Assembly (NCBI GenBank): GCA_963663285.2
Contig: CAXXNI010000002.1
Coordinates: 1,736,001 to 1,800,000, forward strand
DNA length: 64,000 nt
Direction of reading: 5' to 3'
Origin: CAXXOK01 sp963663285
GTDB taxonomy: Bacteria; Bacillota; Clostridia; Christensenellales; Aristaeellaceae
Shown here one piece after another: positions 44,052 to 53,033 of this stretch; the stretch's first letter is position 1, and each line of letters starts with the position of its first letter. Position numbers and translations under genes: made by a program. The notes beneath the pieces are model-generated. The model ran no database searches, was not told the DNA's origin, and was given only the letters and a program-made list of their open reading frames with translations.

Positions 44052-45055
44052 AGCTCTCCGCCCTCCTTTGCTTCGTCATATACTTTTTTCACGTTCATCC
44101 AGCACCCCGCCAAATGATCCGCATTGATGCGGATTTCTTGGGGATGTTCCGTAAGGCAAATTTTCATTGCTTTATCACAGCGCGATGCAAACGCGCAGCC
44201 CGCAGGCAGATTAAGCAAATCGACCGGGTTGCCGGCAATCGGCACCAGTTTGCCGTGTACGTCGCCAAATTTAGGAATGGAGCGGATAAGCCCCTTCGTA
44301 TATTCATGGCAGGGATTGTAGAAAATCTCATCCGCCGTTCCGCGTTCGCAAACACGGCCGGCGTACATAACGATGATCTCGTCACAGATATCGGCGATAA
44401 CGCCCAAATCGTGCGTAATCATGATAATAGACATTCCCATTTTATGCTGTAATTCCTGCATGAGTTCCAAAATTTGTGCTTGAATCGTCACATCCAGCGC
44501 GGTCGTCGGTTCATCCGCAATTAGGATGTCCGGTTCACAGGCCAACGCCATCGCGATCATTACGCGCTGGCGCATGCCGCCGGATAACTCATGCGGGTAC
44601 TGTTTCAGCCGCTTCTCCGGCTCGTTTACGCCGACCAGTTTCAGCATTTCCAGTGCGCGTTCCTTCACCTGCGCATGGTTACGGTTGGTGTGAATGCGAA
44701 TTGCTTCGCCCAACTGGTTCCCAACTGTATAGACAGGGTTCAGGCTCGTCATCGGGTCCTGAAAAATCATGCTGATCCGGCTGCCGCGGAAAGAGTGCAT
44801 TTTCTGTTCGGAGTACTTCAGCACATCCTCGCCGTTAAAGAGCACCTGTCCGGCGGTAACTTTGCCGGGATCGGTCAGGATACGCATAAGGGAGTAAGCG
44901 GATACGCTTTTACCGCTGCCGCTCTCACCCACGATGCCCAGCACCTTGCCGCGTTCCAAATTAAAGGAGATACCGTTTACCGCTTTTACTTCTCCCGAAT
45001 CGGTAAAAAAGGAGGTATGCAGGTCTTTTACCTGCAGTAATGTCGTTTCACTCAT
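44048..45055 (-). CDS. oppD: Oligopeptide ABC transporter ATP-binding protein OppD
   Basis: The other importer ATPase, 335 residues. Walker A GESGSGKSV, signature ELSGGMRQRV, Walker B ILIADEPTTALD and MITHDLG are present. The C-terminal oligopeptide_C tail CAFASRCDKAMKICLTEHP has three cysteines, with a fourth in HLAGCWM. It works as a heterodimer with OppF. The start lies 4 bases after the OppC stop with GAGGAGA as ribosome site. Confidence 0.94.
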   Translation of the reverse strand: MSETTLLQVKDLHTSFFTDSGEVKAVNGISFNLERGKVLGIVGESGSGKSVSAYSLMRILTDPGKVTAGQVLFNGEDVLKYSEQKMHSFRGSRISMIFQDPMTSLNPVYTVGNQLGEAIRIHTNRNHAQVKERALEMLKLVGVNEPEKRLKQYPHELSGGMRQRVMIAMALACEPDILIADEPTTALDVTIQAQILELMQELQHKMGMSIIMITHDLGVIADICDEIIVMYAGRVCERGTADEIFYNPCHEYTKGLIRSIPKFGDVHGKLVPIAGNPVDLLNLPAGCAFASRCDKAMKICLTEHPQEIRINADHLAGCWMNVKKVYDEAKEGGEL

Positions 45056-45059
45056 ATGC

Positions 45060-46139
45060 TCATCTCCTCAACTTCGGGTCGAAAGCATCGCGCAGGCCAT
45101 CGCCCAAAAGGTTGAAGGACAACACGATCAAGCAAATGCCCATCGCAGGGAACAAAAGCTTGTAGGGATAAACCTGCAGTGCCTGGCGTGCAGCATTTGC
45201 CAGCGAGCCAAGGCTGGGCATCGGAGCTTGTACGCCAAGACCGATAAAGCTCAGGAAACTCTCCGTAAAGATCGCACTGGGAATTTGCAGCGCTGTGGAG
45301 ATGATGATAACGCTCATGCAGTTCGGTAAAATATGCTTGCGGATGATGCGGTTGGGCTTCGCACCCATCGCGCGCGCCGCGAGCACGTATTCGTTTGTCT
45401 TAATCGTAAGAATCTGGCCGCGCACCAACCGGGCCATACCTACCCAGTAGAGCAACCCGAATACGATGAACAAACTGATCATATTGGTGCCCAGTGCCGC
45501 CAACAGCGAATTTTGCAGCGACTTCCCCAACACCTGGTCCAGCACCACCGACAGTAAAATAACCATCAGTATATCCGGCAGGGAGTAAATAACGTCTACG
45601 ATTCGCATCATAATCAAGTCGACTTTACCGCCCATATAACCGGCTATACTGCCGTATAAAAGACCGATAATCAACACGATGATGCTGGCAAAAAAGCCAA
45701 CCGACAGCGACACGCGCGCGCCGTATACCACACGGATGAAGTAATCACGGCATAGTTCGTCGGTGCCGAAAATATGCGGGAAAAGGTCCTGCCCTTCCTC
45801 GATAGCCGCCTGTTCATTGACCGAGTAGGTAAAGGGCGCAAGGTTTTTCGCGGATCTATCGCGTTTTCCGTTAATGGAAATCATTTCGCTGTAATGGTAC
45901 GGTACGAACATCGGCGCAAATACAATGACCAGAATAATCAGTACCAGCACAATCAGGCTGCCTACCGCCAGCGGATTTTTGAAAAGTTTACGCATGCCGT
46001 CGCGAAAGAACGTGGTGGACTCGCGCATGGTTTCATGCTGTTCTTTTTCCGCATCGGAGGCTCTTTCAAATTTGCTTACATCCAGCTGCATGCTTAGCAG
46101 CCGCTTCTTGGGAATCATATCGGCAGAATAATCACTCAT
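45060..46139 (-). CDS. oppC: Oligopeptide ABC transporter permease OppC
   Basis: Second membrane subunit, 359 residues. A long cytoplasmic N terminus (about 1-55) precedes six membrane segments; the coupling EAA loop reads AARAMGAKPNRIIRKHILPN. An extracytoplasmic region after the first segment (about 80-130) is typical of OppC. It follows OppB by 12 bases. Confidence 0.93.
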   Translation of the reverse strand: MSDYSADMIPKKRLLSMQLDVSKFERASDAEKEQHETMRESTTFFRDGMRKLFKNPLAVGSLIVLVLIILVIVFAPMFVPYHYSEMISINGKRDRSAKNLAPFTYSVNEQAAIEEGQDLFPHIFGTDELCRDYFIRVVYGARVSLSVGFFASIIVLIIGLLYGSIAGYMGGKVDLIMMRIVDVIYSLPDILMVILLSVVLDQVLGKSLQNSLLAALGTNMISLFIVFGLLYWVGMARLVRGQILTIKTNEYVLAARAMGAKPNRIIRKHILPNCMSVIIISTALQIPSAIFTESFLSFIGLGVQAPMPSLGSLANAARQALQVYPYKLLFPAMGICLIVLSFNLLGDGLRDAFDPKLRR

Positions 46140-46151
46140 CGCTATCCCTCG

Positions 46152-47231
46152 TCAATCAAATGTAATTTTCGGGTCGACCACTTTGTAGATCAAGTCGCTA
46201 ATCAGCGTCATGGTCACCATAAGCGTCGCCAGGAAAATAGTTGTACCCATGATCATCGGATAGTCACGGTTGGAGATACTCTTGACAAACTCTGTGCCAA
46301 GGCCGCCAACGGTAAATACCGTTTCAACCACCATACTGCCGGTAAGAATATAAGCGGTCAACGGTCCGACGTATGTAATTACGGGAATCAGTGCGTTTTT
46401 AAGCGCATGTTTGTAGATAACCTTGCGCTCCTTTACGCCCTTTGCGCGCGCCGTGCGAATGTAATCCTGCCCCAACACATCCAGCATGCTGGTTTTGGTA
46501 AGCCTTGTAATATAGCTCATGGGGTACAGCGCCAATGAAATCACAGGCAGGATATAGCTTTGGTTGGTTGTGCTCCATACGCCAAACCAGCCAAGCTGCA
46601 AACAAAAAACGAGCAGCAGGAGCGTTGCCAGTATAAAACTGGGTACCGCCACAAACAGCGTCGTAAAGAATATGATAGTTCGATCCGCTAATTTATTTCG
46701 ATTCAGCGCAGCGATGGAGCCAAAAACAAGGCCAAACGCGAGCGCCGTAATAACTGCCCACCCGCCCAGCGTTGCAGAAATAGAAAACTTATCAAAAATC
46801 GTCGTGCTGATATCACGCCCGGTTTTGGTGGAAATACCAAAATCGCCCTGCATGATTCCCTGCAGGTACAGTTCAAACTGTTCAATTACCGGTTTATCCA
46901 AGTGGAAACGCTCTTCCAGCACCGCCTGTACGGATGCGCTGGGTGCTTTTTCCTTGGAGAAGGGACCGCCGGGAATCGCGTTCATGGTGAAGAACGTGAT
47001 GGCCGCAATGATGAATACGGTTAATAATGCAAGCAGTACACGCTTGCAAATGTAGCGGCCCGTATCATTAGACATGAAAAGCATTCCCGAGAGAAGAACC
47101 AGAATTACACCAACCAGAATCTTTTCCAACAGAATAGTTAAAAATAACAACGCCAGCAAAAAGCAGACCGCAAATACTGCCAGCGTTATCAGCATTTTCC
47201 TCTTTCTGTCGGTTTTAACGACTGTGTCCAT
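46152..47231 (-). CDS. oppB: Oligopeptide ABC transporter permease OppB with N-terminal extension
   Basis: First membrane subunit and first gene of the operon, 359 residues against about 306-310 for most OppB. The extra N-terminal 55 residues contain two hydrophobic segments (about 13-32 and 35-52); the standard protein starts at about residue 58 with RYICKRVLLALLTVF. The EAA loop is TARAKGVKERKVIYKHALKN. Whether the extension adds true membrane helices or a bound regulator is unknown. The start has GAGGAGT upstream and a clear promoter follows at 47307-47335. Confidence 0.9.
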   Translation of the reverse strand: MDTVVKTDRKRKMLITLAVFAVCFLLALLFLTILLEKILVGVILVLLSGMLFMSNDTGRYICKRVLLALLTVFIIAAITFFTMNAIPGGPFSKEKAPSASVQAVLEERFHLDKPVIEQFELYLQGIMQGDFGISTKTGRDISTTIFDKFSISATLGGWAVITALAFGLVFGSIAALNRNKLADRTIIFFTTLFVAVPSFILATLLLLVFCLQLGWFGVWSTTNQSYILPVISLALYPMSYITRLTKTSMLDVLGQDYIRTARAKGVKERKVIYKHALKNALIPVITYVGPLTAYILTGSMVVETVFTVGGLGTEFVKSISNRDYPMIMGTTIFLATLMVTMTLISDLIYKVVDPKITFD

Positions 47232-47306
47232 AACCTCAACTCCTCAATTCCAACCGGAAAACGATGCCGGTGGATATGCAATGACACATTTTTTAAAGTA
47301 CTGTTA

Positions 47307-47335
47307 ACTATACCATACTTTCTGCCCCCATGCAA
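47307..47335 (-). promoter_or_regulatory. Promoter of the opp operon
   Basis: On the minus strand TTGCAT (47335-47330), 17-base spacer, TATAGT (47312-47307), about 75 bases before OppB. No CodY box or other operator was clearly seen. Confidence 0.7.
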
Positions 47336-47430
47336 GGAATAACCATTGGATACAAACGTTTTTCCACGTCCGTGCGGTGCAGTGGTAAAGAGTCGCCTGC
47401 ACTACTTTGGCGCATGTTTGATTCCAATTG

Positions 47431-47470
47431 AAAAAGACGCTCCTGCGGTGTTTATCCGCGGTGCGTCTTT
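47431..47470 (-). terminator. Intrinsic terminator of mscL
   Basis: On the minus strand AAAGACGC (47470-47463) pairs with GCGTCTTT (47440-47433) around an inner CCGCGG/CCGC stem and runs into TTTTTC. Confidence 0.75.
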
Positions 47471-47487
47471 CCAATGGCGCCGGCTTA

Positions 47488-47940
47488 TCAGCCTTGTTCC
47501 GCGGCAGCCTCTAACTCGCTTGTGCAATGCGGGCAGCGAGTCGCCTGTTCTTCAATCGGTTGCAGGCAGTAGGGGCACTTGCGCTGCGGCTTAGCCGGTT
47601 TTTTAGGTAACAGCTTAGCCATGAAACGCACCACCAAGAACACACAGAAAGCCATGATGAGAAAATCGATAATTTTTTGCAGAAACATTCCGTAGTTCAG
47701 CGTGCCCGCACCGGCAGCCGCAGCCGCTTCCTGCGAGGCATACACATTGCCGTCCAGCGAAATATAAGCGCCGGACACATTAAAACCACCAATGATCATA
47801 CCGATCACCGGCATTAAAATGTCATTGACAAGCGAGCTGACAATACTGCTGAACGCGCCGCCGATCATTACGCCGACAGCAAGATCCAGCACATTACCAC
47901 GGGTGATGAATGCTTTGAAATCCTGCAAAAACTTCTTCAT
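47488..47940 (-). CDS. mscL: Large-conductance mechanosensitive channel with C-terminal zinc ribbon
   Basis: Tension-gated channel that releases solutes during osmotic downshock. 150 residues. The N-terminal half is standard MscL: the amphipathic start KKFLQDFKAFITRGNVLDLAVGV, TM1 with the gate glycines, and TM2 from about 84-106 (FLQKIIDFLIMAFCVFLVVR). The usual C-terminal helical bundle is replaced or extended by KCPYC-x11-CPHC (about 122-140), a zinc-ribbon pattern. That tail would lie in the cytoplasm and may bind zinc. Monocistronic, divergent from the resistance module. Confidence 0.92.
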   Translation of the reverse strand: MKKFLQDFKAFITRGNVLDLAVGVMIGGAFSSIVSSLVNDILMPVIGMIIGGFNVSGAYISLDGNVYASQEAAAAAGAGTLNYGMFLQKIIDFLIMAFCVFLVVRFMAKLLPKKPAKPQRKCPYCLQPIEEQATRCPHCTSELEAAAEQG

Positions 47941-48014
47941 TTCGCATCAATCCCTTGTGATTATTTACCAAACATTCTTATTTTACCCGAAATTTGTTTT
48001 TTCGACAAGTCGTA

Positions 48015-48043
48015 TTGCGAAAGAAAACACCTGTCGGTATAAT
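48015..48043 (+). promoter_or_regulatory. Promoter of the Bce-type regulatory genes
   Basis: TTGCGA (48015-48020), 17-base spacer, TATAAT (48038-48043), 36 bases before the response regulator start. Confidence 0.7.
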
Positions 48044-48078
48044 CTGGGTTGGGGGACCCTCCCCATAAGGAGGCCAGA

Positions 48079-48757
48079 ATGTTTAAAATCATGATTGTGG
48101 AAGACGATCCCACCATTGCCCGGCTGCTTGCGGCAGGCTTGCGCAAGTGGGGATACGACGCTTTTATTTGCAGCGATCTGCGTGATGTGGAAGGTGCGTT
48201 TACTCAAAACAGTCCCCACCTGACGCTGATGGATTGCACCCTGCCCTATTTCAGCGGTTATTACTGGTGCGAAAAAATCCGCCGCATTTCCACAGCACCG
48301 ATAGTTTTCATCTCCTCCAATACCGGCAGTATGGATATGGTGATGGCCATGTCCATGGGCGGGGATGATTTTATTACCAAAACCGTTTGATATGGATGTC
48401 GTCGTTGCCAAAATCGGGGCGCTGCTGCGCAGAACATATGATTTTGCAGCAGCGCAAACCGCCGCAGCCCACCGCGGCGCAACGCTGGACGCCGGGCAAA
48501 GCGTACTGCTGTATCAAGATCAAAAATTGGAGCTAACCAAAAACGAGTGCCGGATTTTGCTGACATTGATGGAGCATAAAGGCACGATCGTCGGCCGGGA
48601 TACGCTTATGCAGAGATTATGGGACAGCGATTGCTTTATCGACGACAATACCCTGACTGTCAACGTCGCCAGGCTGCGAAAAAAGCTGGACGAGTTTGGC
48701 CTTACGGATTTTATTGCAACCCGTAAGGGCCAGGGGTATATGATTGCCGATCCATAA
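48079..48757 (+). pseudogene. BceR/VirR-type response regulator broken by a +1 frameshift
   Basis: Response regulator of the OmpR type, 226 residues if repaired. AGGAGG precedes ATG 48079. The receiver reads normally through GGDDFITK, then stops at 48390. The next frame continues as PFDMDVVVAKIGALLRR and a complete winged helix (about 125-225, ending ATRKGQGYMI). The junction is an A4 run at about 48380, where three A residues would restore the frame. The phosphorylation Asp in TLMDCTLPY and the Lys of the receiver are intact. Either a sequencing error, a recent mutation, or, less likely, programmed slippage. Downstream are the matching sensor kinase and ABC genes. Confidence 0.85.
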
Positions 48758-48833
48758 TGCATCTTGATACCCCGATCGTCTGGACACAGGGCGGACAAGA
48801 ACCGCCCGTGAGAACCCGCAGTACGGAGGAATC

Positions 48834-49856
48834 ATGAAGAAACCGTCGTTAATCAGCCTGCTTGCCGGGTGGTATTCCACCATTAAATACACTTTAGGGG
48901 CCGTTGTGCTAGCCGCAGGGATTTTTGTAAGCATACACCTGCTGGGTGGCGGCAAGGTACAGGAACTCGGCTATGCTTTGCTGCTGATTGGTACAGGCGC
49001 CCTCATCGCGGGTGTTTTTTCCCTGACCCGTTATCTGGCGCGAAAACGGATGCTGGATGAAGCGCTGTCCTACCCGCCGGTGGAAAGCGCAGGCATCCCG
49101 CCGGCACGGAACGATATGGAAGAAAGCTACCGCACGCTGGCTGATACCTACCGGCAGCAGCGCGACCAACAACTGCAAAGCGCAGCTGAAGCAGAAAGGG
49201 AGCGGCTGAATTATTTTACGCTGTGGGTACATCAGGTAAAAACCCCCATTTCCGCACTGGATTTAATGGCGCAGAGCGGCGATCCAGTTGACCGAAATTT
49301 GCTCCGGCAGGAAGTGATAAAAATCGGGCAATACGCGGACGCGGCGCTGACCTTTCAACGGCTGCAAAGCCTGCACAGCGATCTGGGGCTGGACGAAGTG
49401 GCGCTTTATCCGCTTTGCTGCAGCGTTGTGCGCGGGCTGCGCCCCATCTTTTTATATCGTAAAATTACGCTGCATATGGAGCCGTTTACCTCCAAAGTGC
49501 TGACCGATACCAAATGGCTGGGCATGGCGCTTGGCCAGGTACTTACCAACGCACTGAAGTATACGCAGCCCGGCGGCAGCATTACCATCGCCCTGCCGTC
49601 GCCGCAGGTGCTTACCATTGCCGATACAGGCGCAGGGATTGCCGCGGGTGATTTGCCGCGTGTTTTTGATCTTGGCTTCACCGGGCGGCTGGGGCGGGCG
49701 GATCGCAGCGGAGAAAAAAGCACAGGCATTGGCCTGTACCTGTGCAAACAGGCATGCGACCGGCTGGGGCATACCGTAAGCATCGCATCCACCGAGGGTG
49801 AAGGCACCACCGTAACGTTTGATTTGCGGCGGGAAGCGTTTGAAAGTTATTCCTGA
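48834..49856 (+). CDS. BceS-type sensor histidine kinase
   Basis: Short-loop intramembrane-sensing kinase of 340 residues. Two membrane segments (about 15-35 and 45-65) are separated by a very short outer loop, so it cannot sense ligands directly and normally reads the state of its partner ABC transporter. The phospho-acceptor region is the Bce-type WVHQVKTPISALDLM (about 138) and the ATPase G2 box is STGIGLYLCKQ. GGAGGA lies before the ATG. Its cognate regulator is the broken gene just upstream. Confidence 0.92.
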   Translation: MKKPSLISLLAGWYSTIKYTLGAVVLAAGIFVSIHLLGGGKVQELGYALLLIGTGALIAGVFSLTRYLARKRMLDEALSYPPVESAGIPPARNDMEESYRTLADTYRQQRDQQLQSAAEAERERLNYFTLWVHQVKTPISALDLMAQSGDPVDRNLLRQEVIKIGQYADAALTFQRLQSLHSDLGLDEVALYPLCCSVVRGLRPIFLYRKITLHMEPFTSKVLTDTKWLGMALGQVLTNALKYTQPGGSITIALPSPQVLTIADTGAGIAAGDLPRVFDLGFTGRLGRADRSGEKSTGIGLYLCKQACDRLGHTVSIASTEGEGTTVTFDLRREAFESYS

Positions 49857-50092
49857 TACGGATGTTTAAGCTCAGCACGATGACGGTACATCCGCTCCCC
49901 GTGCCGGTTGTGGACACTGCTCGTTTTTTTTGCGCGAAAATTAGCCCTTCCGGGGCATCCTTGCAAAAATGTAAGCCGCCCGTAAGTTCCCGCGATGGCA
50001 AGACGGACGGCGAACCGCTATGCTGTGTGTACGCCGGTTATGGATGCATAGCGTGGCGGTTGGCTCTTTACGAGCGGGAAAGGATGGACAAC
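49857..50092 (+). promoter_or_regulatory. Control region between sensor kinase and BceA-type genes
   Basis: A 236-base gap inside an otherwise tight module, as expected if the transporter genes have their own inducible promoter. It contains an inverted repeat CGCTATGC (50016-50023) / GCATAGCG (50046-50053) with a 22-base loop. No convincing -35/-10 pair was found. The open frame here lacks family similarity and a ribosome site. Confidence 0.45.
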
Positions 50093-50860
50093 ATGGCATT
50101 ACTGGAAGTGCAAAATCTACAAAAAATATACACCACGCGTTTTGGCGCACAAAAGGTGCAGGCATTAAGCGGCGTCACCTTTTCAGTGGACGCAGGCGAA
50201 TTCGTCGCCATTATGGGTGAAAGCGGCAGCGGTAAAACCACGCTGCTGAATATTCTCGCCGCGCTGGACCGGCCCACAGCCGGGCAGGTACTGCTGGAGG
50301 GCAAACCGCTGGCCGACGTAAAAGAATCTGAAAAAGCCGCGTTCCGGCGCGACCATCTGGGGTTTGTGTTTCAGGATTTTAATTTGCTGGACACCTTCTC
50401 TGTAAAAGATAACATTTTATTGCCGCTGGTATTGCAAAACCTCCCCCTGCGGGAAATGGAAGCCAAGCTGACCCCGCTGGTCAGCCATCTGGGACTTTCG
50501 GGGCTGGAGCAAAAATACCCTTATGAAATCTCCGGCGGGCAAAAGCAGCGTACCGCAGTAGCCCGCGCGTTGATTACCCAGCCGCGCCTGCTTTTGGCCG
50601 ACGAGCCGACCGGCGCGCTGGACAGCAAAGCCTCCGCGCGGCTGATGAAGATGTTTGAAGGCGTACATAACGCCGGGCAAACGCTGGTTATGGTTACCCA
50701 CAGCGCACAAGCCGCCGGGTATGCATCCCGCGTGTTGTTTATCAAGGACGGGCAGGTGTACAACCAGCTGTATCGCGGGGACGCAACGCGCGAACGCTTT
50801 TACCAGCAAATCATCGCCACGCTGACCGCGCTGACCGACGGAGGTGTGATGGGTGACTAA
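50093..50860 (+). CDS. BceA-type ABC transporter ATP-binding protein
   Basis: ATPase of a peptide-antibiotic resistance and sensing transporter, about 255 residues. The ATG at 50093 is 9 bases after GGGAAAGG; ATG 50084 is the alternative. Walker A GESGSGKTT, Q-loop FVFQDFNLLD, signature EISGGQKQRT, Walker B LLLADEPTGALD and switch histidine MVTHSA are all present. It overlaps the permease gene by 8 bases. By analogy with BceAB/YxdLM, the complex protects against cell-wall-targeting peptides, and the permease signals to the sensor kinase. Confidence 0.93.
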   Translation: MALLEVQNLQKIYTTRFGAQKVQALSGVTFSVDAGEFVAIMGESGSGKTTLLNILAALDRPTAGQVLLEGKPLADVKESEKAAFRRDHLGFVFQDFNLLDTFSVKDNILLPLVLQNLPLREMEAKLTPLVSHLGLSGLEQKYPYEISGGQKQRTAVARALITQPRLLLADEPTGALDSKASARLMKMFEGVHNAGQTLVMVTHSAQAAGYASRVLFIKDGQVYNQLYRGDATRERFYQQIIATLTALTDGGVMGD

Positions 50861-52817
50861 ATGCCTCTATTTCCGTTTGGCTGTAAACAACCTGCGGAAA
50901 AACAAACAAACCTATCTCCCCTTTCTGTTGGCTTCGACCCTGCTTACCTTTACCCTGTACAGTTTTCTCATGATTACTTTCAATCCCGGTATGTCCTCCA
51001 TGCACGGCGGCGCCCAGTTTCTCGTTGTTCTTAATTTCGGCGTTTTCGTCGTGGGGCTGTTTACAGCCATCTTTCTGTTCTACGCCAATGGGTTTTTGAT
51101 CAAACGCCGTAAAAAGGAAATGGGCCTTTACAGCATTCTGGGCATGGAGAAAAAGCACATCGCCCGCGTGCTGATGCACGAGCTGAGCCTTACCTGGTGG
51201 ATGAGCATGCTGCTGGGTCTGGGTGCCGGAGTGCTGCTTTCGCGGTTATTGTTTTTACTGATCCGACTGGCTATTCATGTGGAGGTTCCGCTCAGCGGCG
51301 CATTCAACCCGCAGGCGCTGGCCGCAACGCTTGTGGCGTTTGCCGCGCTGTTTATACTGCTTTTCCTGTATAACGCGTTTCAGGTGCGTATCGTAAGCCC
51401 TATGGAGCTGCTGCGCGGCGGCCAGACCGGCGAACGCGAACCCAAGGCCCGGGTTATTCTGGCTGTGCTGGGGGTAGCATGCACAGGAGCCGGGTATTGG
51501 CTGGCTCAAAGTGTGGATAACCCCATGGCAGCGATTGCGCTGTTCTTTGTCGCGGTATTATTGGTCATTGTCGGCACCTATCTGCTGTTTTTATGCGGCA
51601 GTATCGCGCTGCTGAAAATGCTCAAACGAAGCAAACGCTACTATTACCGTTCCAGACACTTTATCACCGTTTCCGGTATGCTGTACCGGATGAAGCAAAA
51701 CGCTGCCGGGCTGGCAAGTATTGCGATTCTCTGCACAATGGCGATGATTACCCTTGGCACCACCACCGCCCTGTATATGGGATCGGAAAAGATGCTGAAC
51801 GTATACTACCCATACGATGCGCTGGTTTCTTCGGAGGATTTGGAAACACAGGCGGCTATTCAGCCCCTTAACGACCGCTTGGCGGCGCAAACGGGTGTGA
51901 CCTTGTCGCAATTCAATGCGTACCATGGTTATAACGATTTGTTTATACTGGACGAGGGAACCTTATATCCATCCGACTATGTTGAGGAATCTTCCGTCAA
52001 TGATTATGATAAATTGCAGGATACGCTGGTGCTCACCAACGATATGTATGCGCAAATGCAAGGCACTCCCCTTGCCCTTGCGCCAGGTGAACTGGGTTGT
52101 TACAGCGATGCCAAAGAGCTGACCGGCACGCTCACCATCGGCAATACCGTCTACCCCCTGCAAACCATTCCAACGCTGCCGTTCAAGGTGGATACCAACG
52201 GCGGCTCCATTGTTCACCAGACCGTGCTGGTCGCTGCGGATGAAGCCGGTGCCTCCGCCATCGCCGCTTCGCTGAATGCGGCGGACACCATGGCATATAT
52301 AACCCAGTGGAATGTGGAAGGCAGCAGTGAACAACTGGATGCATATTATGCCTTAGTCCACAGCGATACGGCATGGGGCGAAACCGGCCTGCGCCTGAAG
52401 GCCGCGCAAAAGCAAGACTGGTACACCATGTACGGCGGGCTGCTGTTTGTCGGCATCTTCCTGGGAATTGTGTTCCTCATGGGTTCAGCGATGATCATCT
52501 ACTTTAAGCAGATCAGCGAAGGGTATCAGGATCATGACCGTTTCATTATCATGCAGAAAGTCGGTATGAGCCCGCAGGAGGTGCGCCGCACGGTCGGCAG
52601 CCAGATTTTACTGGTATTCTTTCTGCCGCTGCTGGTCGCCGTTTGCCATGTGGCCGGCTCTCTGCACATGATGGTGCTGATGCTGCGAATTTTCGGGCTT
52701 ACAGATGTGCCATACATCGCCCTGAATACTTTCATGTCGGCTTTTATCATCATGGCGCTGTATGGATTGTTCTACCTGAAAACAGCCAAAACTTATTACA
52801 AAATGGTGAAATTCTAA
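50853..52817 (+). CDS. BceB-type ABC transporter permease
   Basis: Large FtsX-type permease of 654 residues, starting at GTG 50853 with GGAGG 8 bases upstream. Ten membrane segments are expected; the typical big extracellular domain lies between the seventh and eighth (about 320-520, beginning YPYDALVSSEDLETQ). Both FtsX-like portions are seen, FFYANGFLIKRRKKEMGLYSILGMEKK and the later FIIMQKVGMSPQEVRRTVGSQ. It is the component that contacts the peptide and the sensor kinase. It ends the module, followed by a terminator. Confidence 0.93.
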   Translation: MTKCLYFRLAVNNLRKNKQTYLPFLLASTLLTFTLYSFLMITFNPGMSSMHGGAQFLVVLNFGVFVVGLFTAIFLFYANGFLIKRRKKEMGLYSILGMEKKHIARVLMHELSLTWWMSMLLGLGAGVLLSRLLFLLIRLAIHVEVPLSGAFNPQALAATLVAFAALFILLFLYNAFQVRIVSPMELLRGGQTGEREPKARVILAVLGVACTGAGYWLAQSVDNPMAAIALFFVAVLLVIVGTYLLFLCGSIALLKMLKRSKRYYYRSRHFITVSGMLYRMKQNAAGLASIAILCTMAMITLGTTTALYMGSEKMLNVYYPYDALVSSEDLETQAAIQPLNDRLAAQTGVTLSQFNAYHGYNDLFILDEGTLYPSDYVEESSVNDYDKLQDTLVLTNDMYAQMQGTPLALAPGELGCYSDAKELTGTLTIGNTVYPLQTIPTLPFKVDTNGGSIVHQTVLVAADEAGASAIAASLNAADTMAYITQWNVEGSSEQLDAYYALVHSDTAWGETGLRLKAAQKQDWYTMYGGLLFVGIFLGIVFLMGSAMIIYFKQISEGYQDHDRFIIMQKVGMSPQEVRRTVGSQILLVFFLPLLVAVCHVAGSLHMMVLMLRIFGLTDVPYIALNTFMSAFIIMALYGLFYLKTAKTYYKMVKF

Positions 52818-52828
52818 CCCTACCAATT

Positions 52829-52858
52829 TCCCTGTTTCGCTCAAGGAAACAGGGAAAT
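52829..52858 (+). terminator. Intrinsic terminator of the Bce-type module
   Basis: AATTTCCCTGTTTC pairs with GAAACAGGGAAATT and runs into TTTTT. Confidence 0.85.
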
Positions 52859-52970
52859 TTTTGCCTGTACCGGTCAACCGTCCCAAACGTGCCCCTGTTA
52901 CCGGGGCTTCCCCGGATCCGCTTAACAGCCTTTCTTGCGCAGAGACAACCCTAAATGTTTAGCATTCAAA

Positions 52971-53008
52971 ACCGCCCGCACATCTGAAAAAACAGATATG
53001 CGGGCGGT
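52971..53008. terminator. Terminator of the membrane-protein pair
   Basis: ACCGCCCGCACATCTG (52971-52986) pairs with CAGATATGCGGGCGGT (52993-53008) with one mismatch around a six-A loop. On the minus strand it ends in TTTT and serves the membrane-protein gene at 53034. Confidence 0.8.
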
Positions 53009-53033
53009 TCTTTCTGCTGTTCTTCCGTGCCCG

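Noticed and set aside
50416..50809. Antisense frames across the BceA-type gene
   Set aside because: Shadows of a conserved ATPase; no independent signals.
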